Below are positions 22,662 through 35,838 of a DNA stretch of 64,000 nt, in pieces (within the stretch, counting starts at the first letter, position 1; every line of letters begins with the position of its first letter). This DNA comes from Lytechinus variegatus. Lineage: Eukaryota > Echinodermata > Echinoidea > Temnopleuroida > Toxopneustidae. A program made the position numbers and the translations under genes. The notes below the pieces were generated by a model. That model worked only from the letters and a program-made list of their open reading frames with translations, was not told the origin of the DNA and searched no databases. The stretch is taken from NCBI RefSeq assembly GCF_018143015.1, contig NC_054748.1, positions 20,590,406 to 20,654,405 of the forward strand, given 5' to 3'.

Positions 22662-25426
22662 TTAGAACCAGGCCCCCGAAGCTACCGCCATTTTGTTTAA
22701 TCCATTAGAAGCTAAAATAAGCCCTCATTAATATTAATTTCGTACGATGCTCCCTCGTCAACTGTGGTTTTGTACGTGTATTAGACAATACGCACATCAG
22801 CGCAATGACAAAGGTCAACTCGGAAAATTCATTAATGTATTCATTTTGTTACGCGCTCGTGACGCGAAGGATTCAGCGAATCAAGCAAGCGCAAATCTGA
22901 GACGATACGTTGCGCTTTATAAAGTATCGATATCACAAGCGATATCACTTAAAACAAAACAATGTTTGTATTGCGGGATTGCGTCTTATAGGCCTATGCT
23001 AATTCTAAAAGGGAAGATGAAAAGAGTAGATCAAGTCGCGATTAGGTAAAAAGGTGGGGGTGGGGGCAAATCATGGTTATTACCATGATGGTATTCATTT
23101 TCACTGGTTCAGTATGAATACTGAAAAAATAATTTTCACCACTAAACTGACAGTCATTTCTTGTTACAAATTTCAAGAAGTAAAAAAATAATAATAATCT
23201 TCATGGATCCTCGTGCCTGCTTTCTTCTGGCGTCCGTTTCATAATGAATTACACTGAGCTATTTAAACATCGCTATTATTGTGATAACCATGGGAACCTT
23301 GATTATGATTGGTATTTGTAGTTACCATATTTGTAACTCATGATGAAACGGGCCCCAGTTTATCATGTTCAATATGTTTCCTGTCCCCTTTATTCTCCAG
23401 CATTTCTTACTCTGTTTTTTTTTCCATTTAATCATTTTCCCCACTCATGTTCTTTTGTGCCGCCTTTCTCCTACATATGAAGAGCTCACTTTTAAAAGGG
23501 GTTAGGTCCATTTTTAATCAAATTTGATTTTTATGTCTAGATTTTTAGTAGCTATATAAGATGATAACATAGAAAAGTTGAAATTCCCATGAAAAAGTGA
23601 CCTTAAAAAAGAAAATTCACTTTTTTCAAAAGGGGTTAGGTCCATACATAATTTTTCTGGAAAATATTTTTAAAAAATAAGTAGATTTCTTTTACACCCA
23701 ATTTTAAATTTCTAATGGTAGGGTATCATGAAAATTCATTTTCGCATAAGAATATTGCAATATGGGAGAATAAAAAAATGATTTTCTTGGAGTGGCCCTA
23801 GCCCCTTTTGCAACTTAACTTTTCATATATTTCCTTCTTATTTTCCCACTTGTTATCTGTCTCCTGGTTTCCAAAAATCTCGTCTTATTTCTCTTTCACC
23901 CCTTTTGTTCCTACTTCCAACATCAGCTCTCTCACCACCGCCTCTAAATTATCTCTTCATAATCATGTGCCCCTCAATTTCTTTCTTTTCTCTTTTCAAC
24001 CCACTTCTCATCACTCTTTCCCTTTCTTGATCTCCGTCTCATTTTGAATTTTGCCAATTCCAAATCCCTTTCATTTCAGCTCTGTACAAATACCGGTACT
24101 ATATGAACACAAATGAAAGACATGAAGGAATTCTCTGGTTAGTGGTGAATTTTATTAATTATCCAGAAAAAAAATCACATTATCAGAGGATTAAGCTTTA
24201 CCTTTTTTCTTAAGCGTATGTTAATACTTTGAACCAAAAGAAAGTTGTTTTTGTATGCTGGGGGGGGGACACAATTCCCCCTACTTTCTGAAGCACTGAA
24301 AAGTGCCTTTTTATGCAAGAAAATGCCCCCTCACGAACGTGTCCCTTTCACCTGATGAGAACCTGTTTTAGGTAATACCAATTAGTGCTCTTCCTTATAT
24401 GCAATTTTTTACCCAAAAATGCCCCCCCCCAAAAAAAAAAACCGTGTTCTGTGCCCTTCCATCTGAGGGCCCGTTTTATGTGTTACAAAGTGCCCCCTCG
24501 CCTTCTTGAAAGTGCCCTTTCTTGAATCACTGCCCCATTTTACCCAAGAAAAGTACTCCTAAAGAACTTGTTATGTGCCCCTTTCACCTGAGAAGGATCT
24601 GTTTTATGGTCACCATGACGAGTGCCCTTTGAAACAAGAAAACAATATTTTCATTTCTATGATATACTTCTGAAGGAAATCCTTTGTGCATTAAGTTTAA
24701 TAATTCATGTGAGTGGGGGTATATAAGCAGTTTCGTACAGATGGAGGGGGGGGGCCTGAAGGACTCTTGCCCATAGGCGGCGGAAGCGGGGGGATAGGGG
24801 GACCTGTTTCCCCTAAATATGAGGTGGGGACAGTCCCCCCCTAATTTTTTTTTTGCTCGTAAATTTTTGTTCCTGCATCCCCCCTAAATTCAGGTAGACC
24901 CCCCCTCCCCTTATAATTGTTGTGGCCCCCCTAAAATTGTGGTTGACAACCTTTTTTTTGCTGGAAATTGTTGTGGTCCCTTTTAAGATTTAGGTGGATA
25001 AATTCAGGTAGACCCCCCTAAATTTTTTGCCTTCCGCCACCAATGCTCTTGCCCCCCCCCCAAAAAAAAAAAATCACAACCAAGAAAAAAAAGACAAAGG
25101 AAAGCAAAGGGTGAAATATATCATTTTGAATATTTTGTCGAAATCTATCACAAAATTGGATATTTGTTTTTAAAATGTCAAAATTTTGCTCGCTCGCAAC
25201 TTTTTAAAATTTCACATAAAACAGCATTTTCCCTGTACCCCCGCCCCCTTTCAAATTAAATCCGCCGCTCCTATTTGTATGTTTAAAGCTTCTCTTTTTG
25301 CAACCAGTTTTAATGAAAATCAATAAGAAATTTCATACGTCATGAATTTGGGTTGTGATATTTTTTTTTTAAATTGGACTTGGAAAAAAAAACCTTTTCC
25401 ATCTTCATCACGTGGTTCCTAAGTCT

Positions 25427-25477
25427 TCAATGTTGAATTTTTGGATTTCTTGAATGAAAACATCTGTTACACCAGTC
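25427..25477 (-). CDS. Candidate terminal exon inside 5.9 kb element (copy L)
   Basis: A strong acceptor (TTTTTTCAATCTGCAG) precedes GACTGG. The exon adds DWCNRCFHSRNPKIQH and a stop, in phase 0 with the exon ending at 26,442. The same acceptor, frame and stop occur in copy R with one residue changed (Lys to Thr). The exon is predicted from splice consensus and conservation; no transcript evidence is available. Confidence 0.45.
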   Translation of the reverse strand, partial: DWCNRCFHSRNPKIQH

Positions 25478-26441
25478 CTGCAGATTGAAAAAATAGAGAA
25501 AGAAAATCAATTAAATTGTCATGATTTATAAAACATAAATGTTTTAAGGAAAGTGAGACTATGCATATATATGTTTCTTCAACACATAACATAGGAAATC
25601 TTGCTTCTACTAATAATAAACTTGTACTTCTATAAAGCATATCACTTAAACATGTTCTATGCAGTTTACATACCACTCTCCATTCTAACTACATGTCCTC
25701 TTTGAAAAAATCGTAAATATGAATATATAAATTAACATATGTAAATTATATGAATAGTCAGAATTAAAGTTGATATGTTTTGTTGCACAGAATATTTTTA
25801 TCTGTAATTAAAAACGACACTAATTATAATCTAAAAACAAAATTGAAATAGGTTTTTCAAAGGCAGGTTTATTTGTTGCCAAAAAAATGTGAACAACCTC
25901 CATTATCAAAAATAATCACTAACTCACTCACTCATATAACTGCTGTAGTTTGTATTTCTCTTTGTGGTCCAGTCACTGTTCTATTAGGCCTACTTCACCA
26001 ATTATTTATCATCATCAATCACCTCCATGGAAATTGTCAAACTGCATCATCCTATTAGACAAACTGTAAAACAAAAAAAATCGTAAATCTACAAATATAA
26101 AATATGAATATCACACTAAAGAAATTAATAAAATGAATTTTATAAAACATAACTCATGAAAAATAAATATTGCTTTGTTTATAAACAAATAGGAAATAAA
26201 AAGGCAATTTAATTACTAGTAGATCAAGAACATGACCTTATTTTATAAATTTGCCCAAGGTACATAACTTTTGACATTGGTTCTATTTTAGACTCGAGAG
26301 CCTGTATATTTAAGAAGTGTATATTCAGTACAGATCCTACCTCTTTGTGGCTCAGGTTATTTTTATTTAATGTAAACATGGTTAACATTCAATGCATGTA
26401 ATGTATCTGTAACTTTGAATGGGTTAGTTTAACTTTTATAC

Positions 26442-26567
26442 CTGGATGAGAATCTGCAAAATGATGCATGCACTTATGATCATCATCTTGAACCATATAG
26501 GTAGACCTCTGTACTGTTTTTCTTGTCCTTCAAACTCAACCTGTTTTTCTTGTTCTTCAAACTCAAC
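26442..26567 (-). CDS. Candidate exon: acidic repeat plus membrane helix (copy L)
   Basis: The exon is flanked by a consensus acceptor (TCTTTCACAAACAG) and a donor (CCAG then GTATAA), 126 nt, phase 0 at both ends. It encodes two 9-residue repeats of the VEFEEQEKQ type, then YRGLPIWFKMMI and a hydrophobic segment ending ILIQ. The last part looks like a single membrane helix. Copy R has three repeats. The helix-encoding part differs from copy R by one synonymous base. It would join directly in frame to the exon at 25,427-25,477. Function is unknown. Confidence 0.5.
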
Positions 26568-26884
26568 CTGTTTGTGAAAGAAAAGAGAGTACAATAATAA
26601 GAAGTGATATTTTTCATGGCCGTATGTAAAGGGGAGGGATTTGGGCAAGAGCTGAAATGTGAAAACCTTCATCAAAAAAAAGAATTGCATGACATCCTTC
26701 AATTTTATTTAGAAAATGCACAAAACGGCAATAGATAATATTGGTTACTTCTGCCCCTCGCTTTCTGAATTTTAGGTTTCTCTAAATTTTTTCACATGTC
26801 TGCCCCCCCCCCTAAAAAAAAGAAACATCTGCATCTTTTTATTTCCGAATCTTATTTCATTTGACTTCAACATAATTTCATCTC

Positions 26885-27490
26885 ATGCACTAGGTCTAGA
26901 TCTAAGAAAGTATAGATCTAGTCCAAGACTCAGAGCTGTGCAACAGCATTCGCGTATCTAAATTACTCGTACTAGTAGGTCTAGATCTAGATAGTAACGA
27001 TGGACTCTCGATCTATCTAGACCTAGAAAGTAAAGCTTTGGTTCTAAACTGAGATCTAGGCCTATATGGATTTGATGTCTGACTCTGACTTTTATTCCTG
27101 GCTAAAAGTTTAAACTTCATTGCCATTATTGACCAAGATTAGATCTAGTCCTTGGTCCACTGACACTGACAGGCATACTCGTACATGTAAATGGAGTTGT
27201 TTAGGCCCAGACCTAGATCTAGGCCTAAATAAATTACAGACCTAGATCATAAGCCCTGGGGGTAAGTGTCGCAGGTTGGGAAAGTATAATTTAGATGACT
27301 AGATTTGAATTAGGTTGGCCTAGAATTAGAAAGCATTGATGAATAAAAGTAAAGTACAGTAGGCCTAGATCTAGGCCCCTAACTTAAGTCTAAAAATATA
27401 AGCAACACTAGATCTCTAGATCCTCTGTTAACCAAGTTAGAAATTAGATCTAATGTTAGGCCTATCTAGATCTATTGATAATAAGACAAA
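26885..27490. repeat. CTAGATCTAG/TAGGCCTA motif cluster (copy L)
   Basis: About 600 bp is unusually dense in short palindromic words: TAGATCTA, CTAGATCTAG, TAGGCCTA and ACCTAG occur well over a dozen times at irregular spacing. The same cluster exists in copy R at about 34,960-35,540. No regular period is visible, so it is either a decayed satellite or a site cluster. Confidence 0.65.
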
Positions 27491-28245
27491 CATGCAGAGC
27501 AGCATATTATTTCTTAGACAGGAATAACCGTCGTTTCTGGGGATTTATTCAACAATTTCGGACATTTTACTATTCGTGAGTGAGCCAACGCAGTACAGCG
27601 GAACAACCAAAATAGAGAGACTGAACCTCTTGGTCTATTTTTTTCTAAGACAGAGTCTAACTATATTTATAAATAACAATAAGTTGAAATGGGTGGGGGC
27701 TTAAATATGCAGAAGCCTGAAGTTATGCAAAATAAATTTGATCTGAAACTGAAAGTGAGGATTGACAGAATGACACTGACAGGCAATATATCTTCATCCA
27801 CACTCCACTTCACAGTTTATTCCTGACTGGGTCTCGATCTACTGAAGATAGATGCAGATCTCCCTCTAGATCTAACGTTACAGTGTATAAAAAGAAGCTT
27901 CATTCTTCTTGTTTTAATCAATCGTGGGTTGGTCCTTGTTAATTGGAGGTGAACCAAACCGGCCCGAATTTCTCTCGGATGCCCAATCGGCTAGGAGCCC
28001 GTACAACATACATGTGGTTAACACAGCGGCATAACCGCAACACTGCAAGCAACATACAGGCTGCACTGGGCGACGATGACAATCTAACTTCAATTTCAAA
28101 GACCAAATTCTGCTTTCCTTTAACAGAAGAATGATAGCAAACTCTCTAATTTGGTAGAGAAATAACCTAAGATCACAAAATACAGTGTGAAATTTGTAAA
28201 TAGTCCACTGAATTCACGTGGTTATATCAATTTATACGTACTCAC

Positions 28246-28265
28246 CGGAGTGTTCGTAGGTCCAT
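28246..28265 (-). CDS. Candidate first coding exon in 5.9 kb element (copy L)
   Basis: ATGGACCTACGAACACTCCG is followed directly by a donor (GTGAGTACG) and preceded by CACAAAA. It is identical in copy R. Upstream on the minus strand are a CCAAT-type word (CATTGGCTAAGAG) and a CRE-like TTACGTCATC within about 160 bp, which is promoter-like. A downstream acceptor (GTGATCTTAG at about 28,170) would continue the frame after the split CGG codon. The path from there to the exon at 26,567 is unresolved. Confidence 0.4.
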
Positions 28266-28573
28266 TTTTGTGTGGAAAGAAAAGTTTCAGAATGAATAAA
28301 TTAGATGACGTAATGAGGTCAAATGAATAATTAATTCTGTAACACGATACCACTAGTATCGATGACAAAGAATCGGGGAAATCGCGTTTTAATGACGCTC
28401 TTAGCCAATGACAAGGCCGGAATATGAATATATTTACGCTCATGAATGTCAATGGGGGCTTATTTTTGTCTTCAAATGATCGCGGTAGGCGGAGCCTAAT
28501 CTCGTTTGTTTTGTGCTGAACGCGCGCGCAGCTTTCGGTCTAGTAATATATTATAAGGTCTTTGGTTAGAACC

Positions 28574-31500
28574 ACAGAGATACGATCTTACGTATACGTA
28601 AGCTCCCGAAGGGAGCTAGAGAGGCAACTCTTTTCGCGCGTTTTTGATTTTCCATAGGTTTTGTACATAACAAACATGGCTGCCATTTGTCCAATTTGAA
28701 GGTTGATTTTGGAAGGTCAATGTTTAATTCATGAGTAATGACGTCAAAATACGCACAATGCACTTGTATGATTGGATAAAACGCTAATGTTTTATTCATG
28801 TCCTCATGCATTAAACATTTTTTCCGTCCCACAATTCCCTACGATATCTGTGCGAAGTGTCGTTCTTTTTGTTTCTGCGAAATTCAACTTTTTGAAATAC
28901 AATAGCAAGTCTAATTATCTGTTTTTAGAATTGATGTTTGAAATCATGATTTCTGAGTGAACTTCAAAGGAGCAGAAAATCTTGGAGGAAACATTAATAT
29001 CAATCTAATGACATTCCATAGGAATAAAAGTAAGTTAAGTTCAATTCCTTACTTTGATCTTAGTTGAAATTGTAATGTGTTTGCTGGGGTTCGGCGTCGC
29101 ATGCATGGCTTTATGTGCAGTTTACAACGCAAACCACAATTTCCATATTTCCATTTCTTTTTCCTGTCTGATCCTAAATCCTAAGTCTGAAATCTGACTG
29201 ACATATTTTCTCAGAAAAATTTTCGTAGAACTAAGTTGGTTAATTGGGATGCTTCATGTCCGCCCTTATCAAATCTGTATTTCAGTTCTTATTGTCAAAT
29301 ATCAGGGGTAGATGTGGACTTGTTTACGGCAAAGCTGCATCAAAATTAAGCCAAATACCGTATATAGCCAGAGCGGGATGCGGACTTTGATATCGCCGGT
29401 GCCAGCCGGCTGCGAAATTGCCGATGTAGGCTAGGTCATTAGGTGTTGGAAATTAATTGTCAAACAAGCTTGAGTTGAAATTTGAAGTTATAGGCCATGG
29501 GCCTAGTACTGATTTTTCGACACCGCTATTTCAATATAATTATCTGCATTTAAATGAAATGAAATTAAATCTAAATAAACTGAATCTGTTTGGAAGGAAT
29601 GATATTGGTAGATTTTGCCATGGGCATGGCCATGACATGGTCACTCATGGAATGATTTTTGAGACATGTTAACGTTTTTTCTTTTTTTTAATAAAAGTAA
29701 GGCCCTAGGATATATCTAACTTAGATATAGATTTAAAAAAAATAAAATTCACTTGATGTTATTTGTGGTGAAAGGCAAAGGGTCATTTAAACCTGCCAGC
29801 AAGTGAGCAAATCCTTTTTTAAAATAAAAATCAAACTTAAAGAGGAACTCACTTAACGTAGAGATTCAAATCAGACATGTTTATAGACGAGTGCAAAAAA
29901 TTTAATGATTGTCTCGCACTGATGAATGAGCGAGAGCCATATTATCACACAAATGATAATTATCCTACATCTGTCAAAGCTGGCTTGGTGTATATATATA
30001 TTGAAGATTGACAAAAGACCTCACTATAGTAGGCCACGTATGCTTAAACCATTTAGTTTTTGGTCAATTAAGACCTGCTTTTTTCTAGTTGGGAATTGTG
30101 AAAGCTGGAAACTCTATAAAAAAAATTGTTTTAAGAGAGGAATTTTGTTAATCACTTTTGAAATTTTTAACTGTAAAGTATTGTATGTATATTGAATTGC
30201 AGATCCAATAGGATCCAGTTCTTAGCAGTCCCAGCCTAGTCAGAAGTACAAAGTCAAATACCATTTGCACATCACAAAGAGGTACAATCTGATGACTAAC
30301 AGGATATCTGATCTAAAAGCTTGCCAGGTATGCTTTTTTCATAAAAATATAAACAAAAACTATTTTTTCTGAATCATGTTATCCCATAAAGTAAAGTTCC
30401 ATGATGAGATAATATTCTTTTGGATTCAGATTCACCAGTATTTCCATTGATGCATATTGTCCATGTCTCTTAACTATATATATCATACATAAAATCACTT
30501 TAAAACTCAGTTACTCTGAAGACAGAAATAAAAAAGACAAAATATTGAGATTAATCTTTCGATATATATTTGAATGGGTTTTCACACTTAATAAAAAAAA
30601 GTTATATGAATAATGATCTATAATAGTGATCTATGATTTTTATCTGGCAACATAAGTTACTACATGTGCATTTTCTAAATACTATTGCATGGAAGAGTAG
30701 GGGCTCATAAAAAGTTTAAAACTTCTAAATAAATTGGACTAGATGAGTAAGAATAATTTATATCAGCAGCTCATTTTGTTCCTTTCTCTTTTTGTTTACT
30801 ATGCAGGTTTCACAGGCTGCTTGAGTATCACCAGGGCAGATCAAGAAGAAATATGAAGGCCAGGTTCATAACAAGCAGTTACTTCATTACAATTACAGAT
30901 TTAAAAAAAATTGAATCAATTTAAATAAAAATGTGTCAATACATATTGAATGTTGCTTAAACTACAAATCTGTTGAAAAAAAGATTAATTGGAGTATAGA
31001 TATTTAGGTCCATAGGTTTCACACAAGATTAAAATATTTTTCCAAAGGGCACACTTAACCCCCCCCCCTTTTATTAATGTTCTAATCATCTACATGTAGT
31101 ACTTATAGTAGTGAAAGCACTTTGAATAGTATTAGTAGTTTGAAAGGGATAGGTTGTATTCTGGTAATCTAAACAATGCAGAATGGGCCTTTACTGAGGT
31201 CTGGGCTATGTAACATACATGACTACAGACATATAAAAGGTGATAAGAAATAATGGATTTTCATTGAAAAAATGTGCATAATAAAAACAATGTGACAGAA
31301 CAAAGGGCGAAGAAATCACTCTCAGTCCTGGACCCCAATTCATTAAGACTAACCACTAGCTATTCTAACTTTGAAATTCTGGTAATTACTATGGAAACAT
31401 TAAAGCAACAGATCAAAATTGGGGTTCCCATGCTAGTTGCTAGTTACATTTGGGGCCAATTTACCATAATTGAAGTCCTTATGAAACAAGAACCTGTATG

Positions 31501-32650
31501 TATTGCTTGACATTAAGCTGTTGAATTCATTTTCTTGGGGAAGTGAAAAGTTGCACTATTTTTTTTTTCGTTTTTAATCTCTTTGTTTTTGTAACACTGT
31601 ATTGTCGATGTCCCGTATAATGAACTAGATTAGCTCTGCAAATAAAAGAATTTGTTGGAAATAAACACAACTCTAGCAGCACTTCACAACGATAGACAAT
31701 AAGCAACTTTGTTACTGATTTACTAATGTGCAGATTTGGGAAGGCACTCTTTAGAGAAATGTGGCAATGTGCTCCCCTTTTTTTATCAAGTGTCCCCAAT
31801 TAGATTAGCATGCTATTTCTTGTCAGCAAATGCTGAAAAAATTATTTGATATTTGAGTAACTGACTTTGAGAGAGAGGTATATCGATAATCTTTTTATTA
31901 ATGGCATCCTTGATGCCCCCCTTATATTGACTTTGTAAGGCTTATCAATAACTATGTAAGTGAATATACGTACTTATTTTTTTCATTTTTTTTCTCTAGA
32001 TTTTACAAAAAAATACATCCCCTCTCATGTAATATCCTTGCAATTTCTGTTGCACTCATTATAGGCATTTTGCCGATGTAATTTGATGCTTTGGTGAGAA
32101 AAAAGAGAAAAAATATTTTTATCATGTATTTAAAAATTTATTTATTAATAAACATTTTAATTTGAAATATTACTTTCTAATCTTGATATTCGTGATTTAC
32201 TTAATCCACCAATTTATATTGCGTGAAAGATATGTGGTGATGATGTTATTGCTACCAAACTGTGTTGTGATGAAATGGCACTGAAGATTACTTCTATATG
32301 ACTGGAATATGATGGTGCTACTGCAGAGCTACCAAGTCTCACGCATTATGCGTGAGACTCAAGCATTTTGGACTCTTGTTCATCCCCTCAAATCTCTGTC
32401 TCACGCAATTATCACAGCCTATCTCCATATACATTGTACACAATGTCTGTGATCTCACTCACATTCACAGAAAATCTCACGCATAGCTGGTCTTTGAACT
32501 TGGCATCTCTGCTACTGATTGATTGATTCTGTATGTCGGTTATCCATGGGTATAATACTAGTACAACAGGTATTTAGTATCAAAATAACATGCGTGGCAA
32601 GATAGCCCATAAAAGCCATTGCAATATGGCATACTGTGACATTCAGGTGC
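28574..32650. other. Spacer between inverted elements, no gene recognised
   Basis: AT-rich sequence with no credible coding region. Frames of up to 90 codons show no domain. The first 250 bp next to the left element contain CpG-bearing sequence with the palindrome TACGTATACGTA (about 28,590) and an AGCTCCCGAAGGGAGCT palindrome. The TCTCACGCA cluster lies at 32,335-32,490. Confidence 0.5.
32335..32359. repeat. TCTCACGCAT palindrome and copies
   Basis: A perfect inverted repeat of 12-base arms (AGTCTCACGCAT around one T) occurs here. Two further TCTCACGCA copies follow at about 32,399 and 32,475. Together they look like a short dispersed repeat with a palindromic head. Confidence 0.65.
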
Positions 32651-32658
32651 AGCCGAAT

Positions 32659-33208
32659 CCCGGGGGGGCCACTTCCATTCACGAGTGGATACCATGCGCG
32701 ACCATGGGGTCTCGAAAAGCACCCTAAACACGTAATTTCCATACTCTGAAAATGCACCCCTTAACAAGTATTGGCGTGTGAAACCCCACCCTTAACAAGT
32801 CTTGGAAACAAAACGATACTCTTGGCAAATATTCCCTGAAATGCACCCCTAAACAAGTACAGGAATGTTTTATTGTTACGGGTCCTTCGGTCGTCGGCTT
32901 TACCTTATTTGGTTTAGTACGACCCCACCTTCTACACCTCGTGCAAATCGGACTCTAAACACGTAGTGTTGGGGCAAAAAGGACATCCTTTATAAAACAT
33001 TTAATTTTGTTTTATCATCCCCGCAAATTCGACCCTAAACACGTAATTTCCCTCGCGAAATAGATACCCTTTTTTCATTATTTTTGTGTTTTTGACACCC
33101 TTATCACGTTACGTACGTAACGTGCCCTATCGTGAAAAAGACATCCTTTTTACGTGTTTTTTTGGTCGCGCATGGTATCCACTCGTCAATGTAAGTGGCC
33201 CCCCCGGG
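32659..33208. mobile_element. hAT-like non-autonomous element, 8-bp duplication (second)
   Basis: Terminal inverted repeats of about 45 bp begin CCCGGGGGGGCCACTT and share GAGTGGATACCATGCGCGAC at both ends. The direct repeat AGCCGAAT flanks it exactly (32,651-32,658 and 33,209-33,216). The interior repeats phrases such as CACCCCTTAACAAGT and CTAAACACGTA several times. There is no transposase. Its ends resemble those of the element at 20,758 (CCCGGGGG), so the two may share a mobilising enzyme. Confidence 0.85.
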
Positions 33209-33216
33209 AGCCGAAT

Positions 33217-33866
33217 TAAAGACATGAATGAGTTTGATTTAAAAGTGGGATAGAAATAAAATGAAATGAGAATGATTGTTTGATCGCATGATTATGTGGA
33301 ATGTGTGTGTGTGGAAGAGAGAGGGTGGGGGGGGGGGGTGGAATCGATAGAGAAATATAGGGGGTGGGCAGGTACAAAATTTTTATTTTATTTGGAAGTG
33401 ACCTTTAAGATAGCCTTGATGAGAGCAAATACATGGGGGGGGGGGTACTGGGCTCTCTTTTGCTCCCATCCCAAACTCAGACTTTAAAAAAAAATCTTCA
33501 TAAGATTTGCACCAGATTATTCATTTAAATATCAAAATAAAGACAAAATGACCTGATTGCTCTCTTGCTCAGATTTTTCTAATCATTTTAAGTATTTACC
33601 CCACCCCCCAAAATAAACAAATATTTGTGGCTATTCATGATGTGTAATGAAAATAATGGGCAGTGATGAACACCTGATGAATAGAGCAAGCAGATCCCTA
33701 AGTTCAATCCTACTAATGAATCTCTTATAAGCTTCCAAAATGTCTTCCAGGGAAATATCTAGCAAATAAATAAGTGAATTAATTGATGTAGTAATAAGCG
33801 CGAAAGAATTAAAAATATAAGATGAATAAACAACTGAATACCTTGAGGGGGGGGGGGGTGAACGGG
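33217..33866. other. No gene; G-run rich
   Basis: Contains a GT-rich patch (33,300-33,345), several runs of 8-12 Gs and AT-rich filler. No coding or RNA feature was recognised. Confidence 0.5.
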
Positions 33867-34174
33867 GGAATGATCCAAAGACCTTATAATATATTACTAG
33901 ACCGAAAGCTGCGCGCGCGTTCAGCACAAAACAAATGAGATTAGACTCCGCCTACCGCGATCATTTGAAGACAAAAATAAGCCCCCATTGACATTCATGA
34001 GCGTAAATATATTCATATTCCGGCCTTGTCATTGGCTAAGAGCGTCATTAATACGCGATTTCCCCGATTCTTTGTCATCGATACTAGTGGTATCGTGTTA
34101 CAGAAGTAATTATTCATTTGACCTCATTACGTCATCTAATTTATTCATTCTGAAACTTTTCTTTCCACACAAAA

Positions 34175-34194
34175 ATGGACCTACGAACACTCCG
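34175..34194 (+). CDS. Candidate first coding exon in 5.9 kb element (copy R)
   Basis: Identical to the copy L exon, with donor GTGAGTACG. The upstream promoter-like words ATTGGC and TTACGTCATC are also kept. Joining to the acceptor ending at 34,273 (GTGATCTTAG) leaves a frame open to 34,622. In copy L a one-base difference in the GCATCCGAGAGAA word shifts this frame, so the second exon is not equally preserved. Confidence 0.4.
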
Positions 34195-34959
34195 GTGAGT
34201 ACGTATAAATTGATATAACCACATGAATTCAGTGGACTATTTACAAATTTCACACTGTATTTTGTGATCTTAGGTTATTTCTCTACCAAATTAGAGAGTT
34301 CACTATCATTCTTCTGTTAAAAGAAAGCAGAATTGGGTCTTTGAAATTGAAGTTAGATTGTCATCGTCGCCCAGTGCAGCCTATATGTTGCTTGCAGTGT
34401 TGCGGTTATGCCGCTGTGTTAACCACATGTATTTTGTACGGGCTCCTAGCCGATTGGGCATCGAGAGAATTTCGGGCCGGTTTGGTTCACCTCCAATTAA
34501 CAAGGACCAACCCACGATTGATTAAAGCAAGAAGAATGAAGCTTCTTTTTGTACACTGTAACGTTAGATCTAGAGGGAGATCTGCATCTATCTTCAGTAG
34601 ATCGAAACCCAGTCAGGAATAAACTGTGAAGTGGAGTGTGGATGAAGATATATTGCCTGTCATTGTGTCAATCCTCACTTTAGTTTCAGTTTCAGATATC
34701 AAATTTATTTTGCATAACTTCAGGCTTCTTCATTTAGCCCCCACCCATTTTAACTTATTGTTATTTATAAATAGGGTCTATAGTTAGACTCCTAGACCAA
34801 AAGCTTCAGTCTCTCTAAGACTCTATTTTGGTTGTTCCGCTGAACTGTGTTGGCTCACTCACGAATAGCCTAGTAAAAAAAATGTCAGAAATTGTTGAAT
34901 AAATCCCCAGAAACGACGGTTATAATATGCTGCTCTGCATGCATGTTTGTCTTATTATC

Positions 34960-35540
34960 AATAGGCTAGGTCTAGGACCTAGATCTAGATAGGCCTAACG
35001 TTAGAACTAATTTCTAACTTGGTTAACAGAGGATCTAGGCCTAGTGTTATTATTTTATTTTAGACTTAAGATCTAGGCCTACGGTACTTCACTTTTATTC
35101 ATTGATGCTTTCTAATTCTAGGCCAACATAATTCAAATTGAGTCATCTAAATTATACTTCCCCAACCCGCGACACTTACCCCAGGCCCAGGGCTTATGAT
35201 CTAGGTCTGTAATTTAGGCCTAGGTCTGGGCCTAAACGACTCCATTTACATGTACGAGTATGCCTGTCAGTGTCAGTGGACCAAGGACTAGATCTAATCT
35301 TGGTCAATAATGGCAATGAAGTTTAAACTTTTAGCCAGGAATAAAAGACATCAAATCCATATAGGCCTAGATCTCAGTTTAGAACCAAAGCTTTACTTTC
35401 TAGGTCTAGATAGATCGAGAGTCCATCGTTACTATCTAGATCTAGACCTACGAGTAATTTAGATACGCGAATGCTGTTGCACAGCTCTGAGTCTTGGACT
35501 AGATCTATACTTTCTTACAAATAGATCTAGACCTAGTGCA
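34960..35540. repeat. CTAGATCTAG/TAGGCCTA motif cluster (copy R)
   Basis: The counterpart of the copy L cluster, with the same palindromic words and several small indels between copies. Confidence 0.65.
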
Positions 35541-35838
35541 TGAGATGAAATTATGTTAAAGTCAAATGAAATAAGATTCGGAAATAAAAAGATGCAGATG
35601 TTTCTTTTTGGGGGAGGGCAGACATTTGAAAAAATTTAGAGAAAGCGAGGGCCAGAAGTAACCAATATTACCTATGGCCGTTTTGTGCATTTTCTAAAAT
35701 AAAATTGAAGGATGTCATGCAATTCTTTTTTTGATGAAGGTTTTCACATTTCATCTCTTACCCAAATCCCTCCCCTATACATACGGCCATGAAAAATATC
35801 ACTTCTTATTATTGTACTCTCTTTTCTTTCACAAACAG

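Larger units (their letters stand above)
22670..28565 (-). mobile_element. 5.9 kb element, copy L
   Basis: This is the reverse complement of 33,875-39,727 with roughly 5% mismatches plus indels. The 8-bp duplication TTAGAACC flanks it exactly (22,662-22,669 and 28,566-28,573), so it is a transposed unit. The ends are CCAAAGACCTTATAAT (at 28,565) and AGGCCCCCGAAGC (at 22,670). A subterminal AAAATAAGCCCYCATT occurs inverted near both ends, with CTACCGC beside it, so the terminal repeats are short and imperfect. No transposase, polymerase or integrase is visible. It carries candidate exons at 28,246-28,265, 26,442-26,567 and 25,427-25,477, all minus strand. Confidence 0.85.

Noticed and set aside
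22747..23049. 100-codon frame near the outer end of the 5.9 kb element
   Set aside because: The copy in the other element ends early at a different residue and no motif is present; not enough to call a gene.
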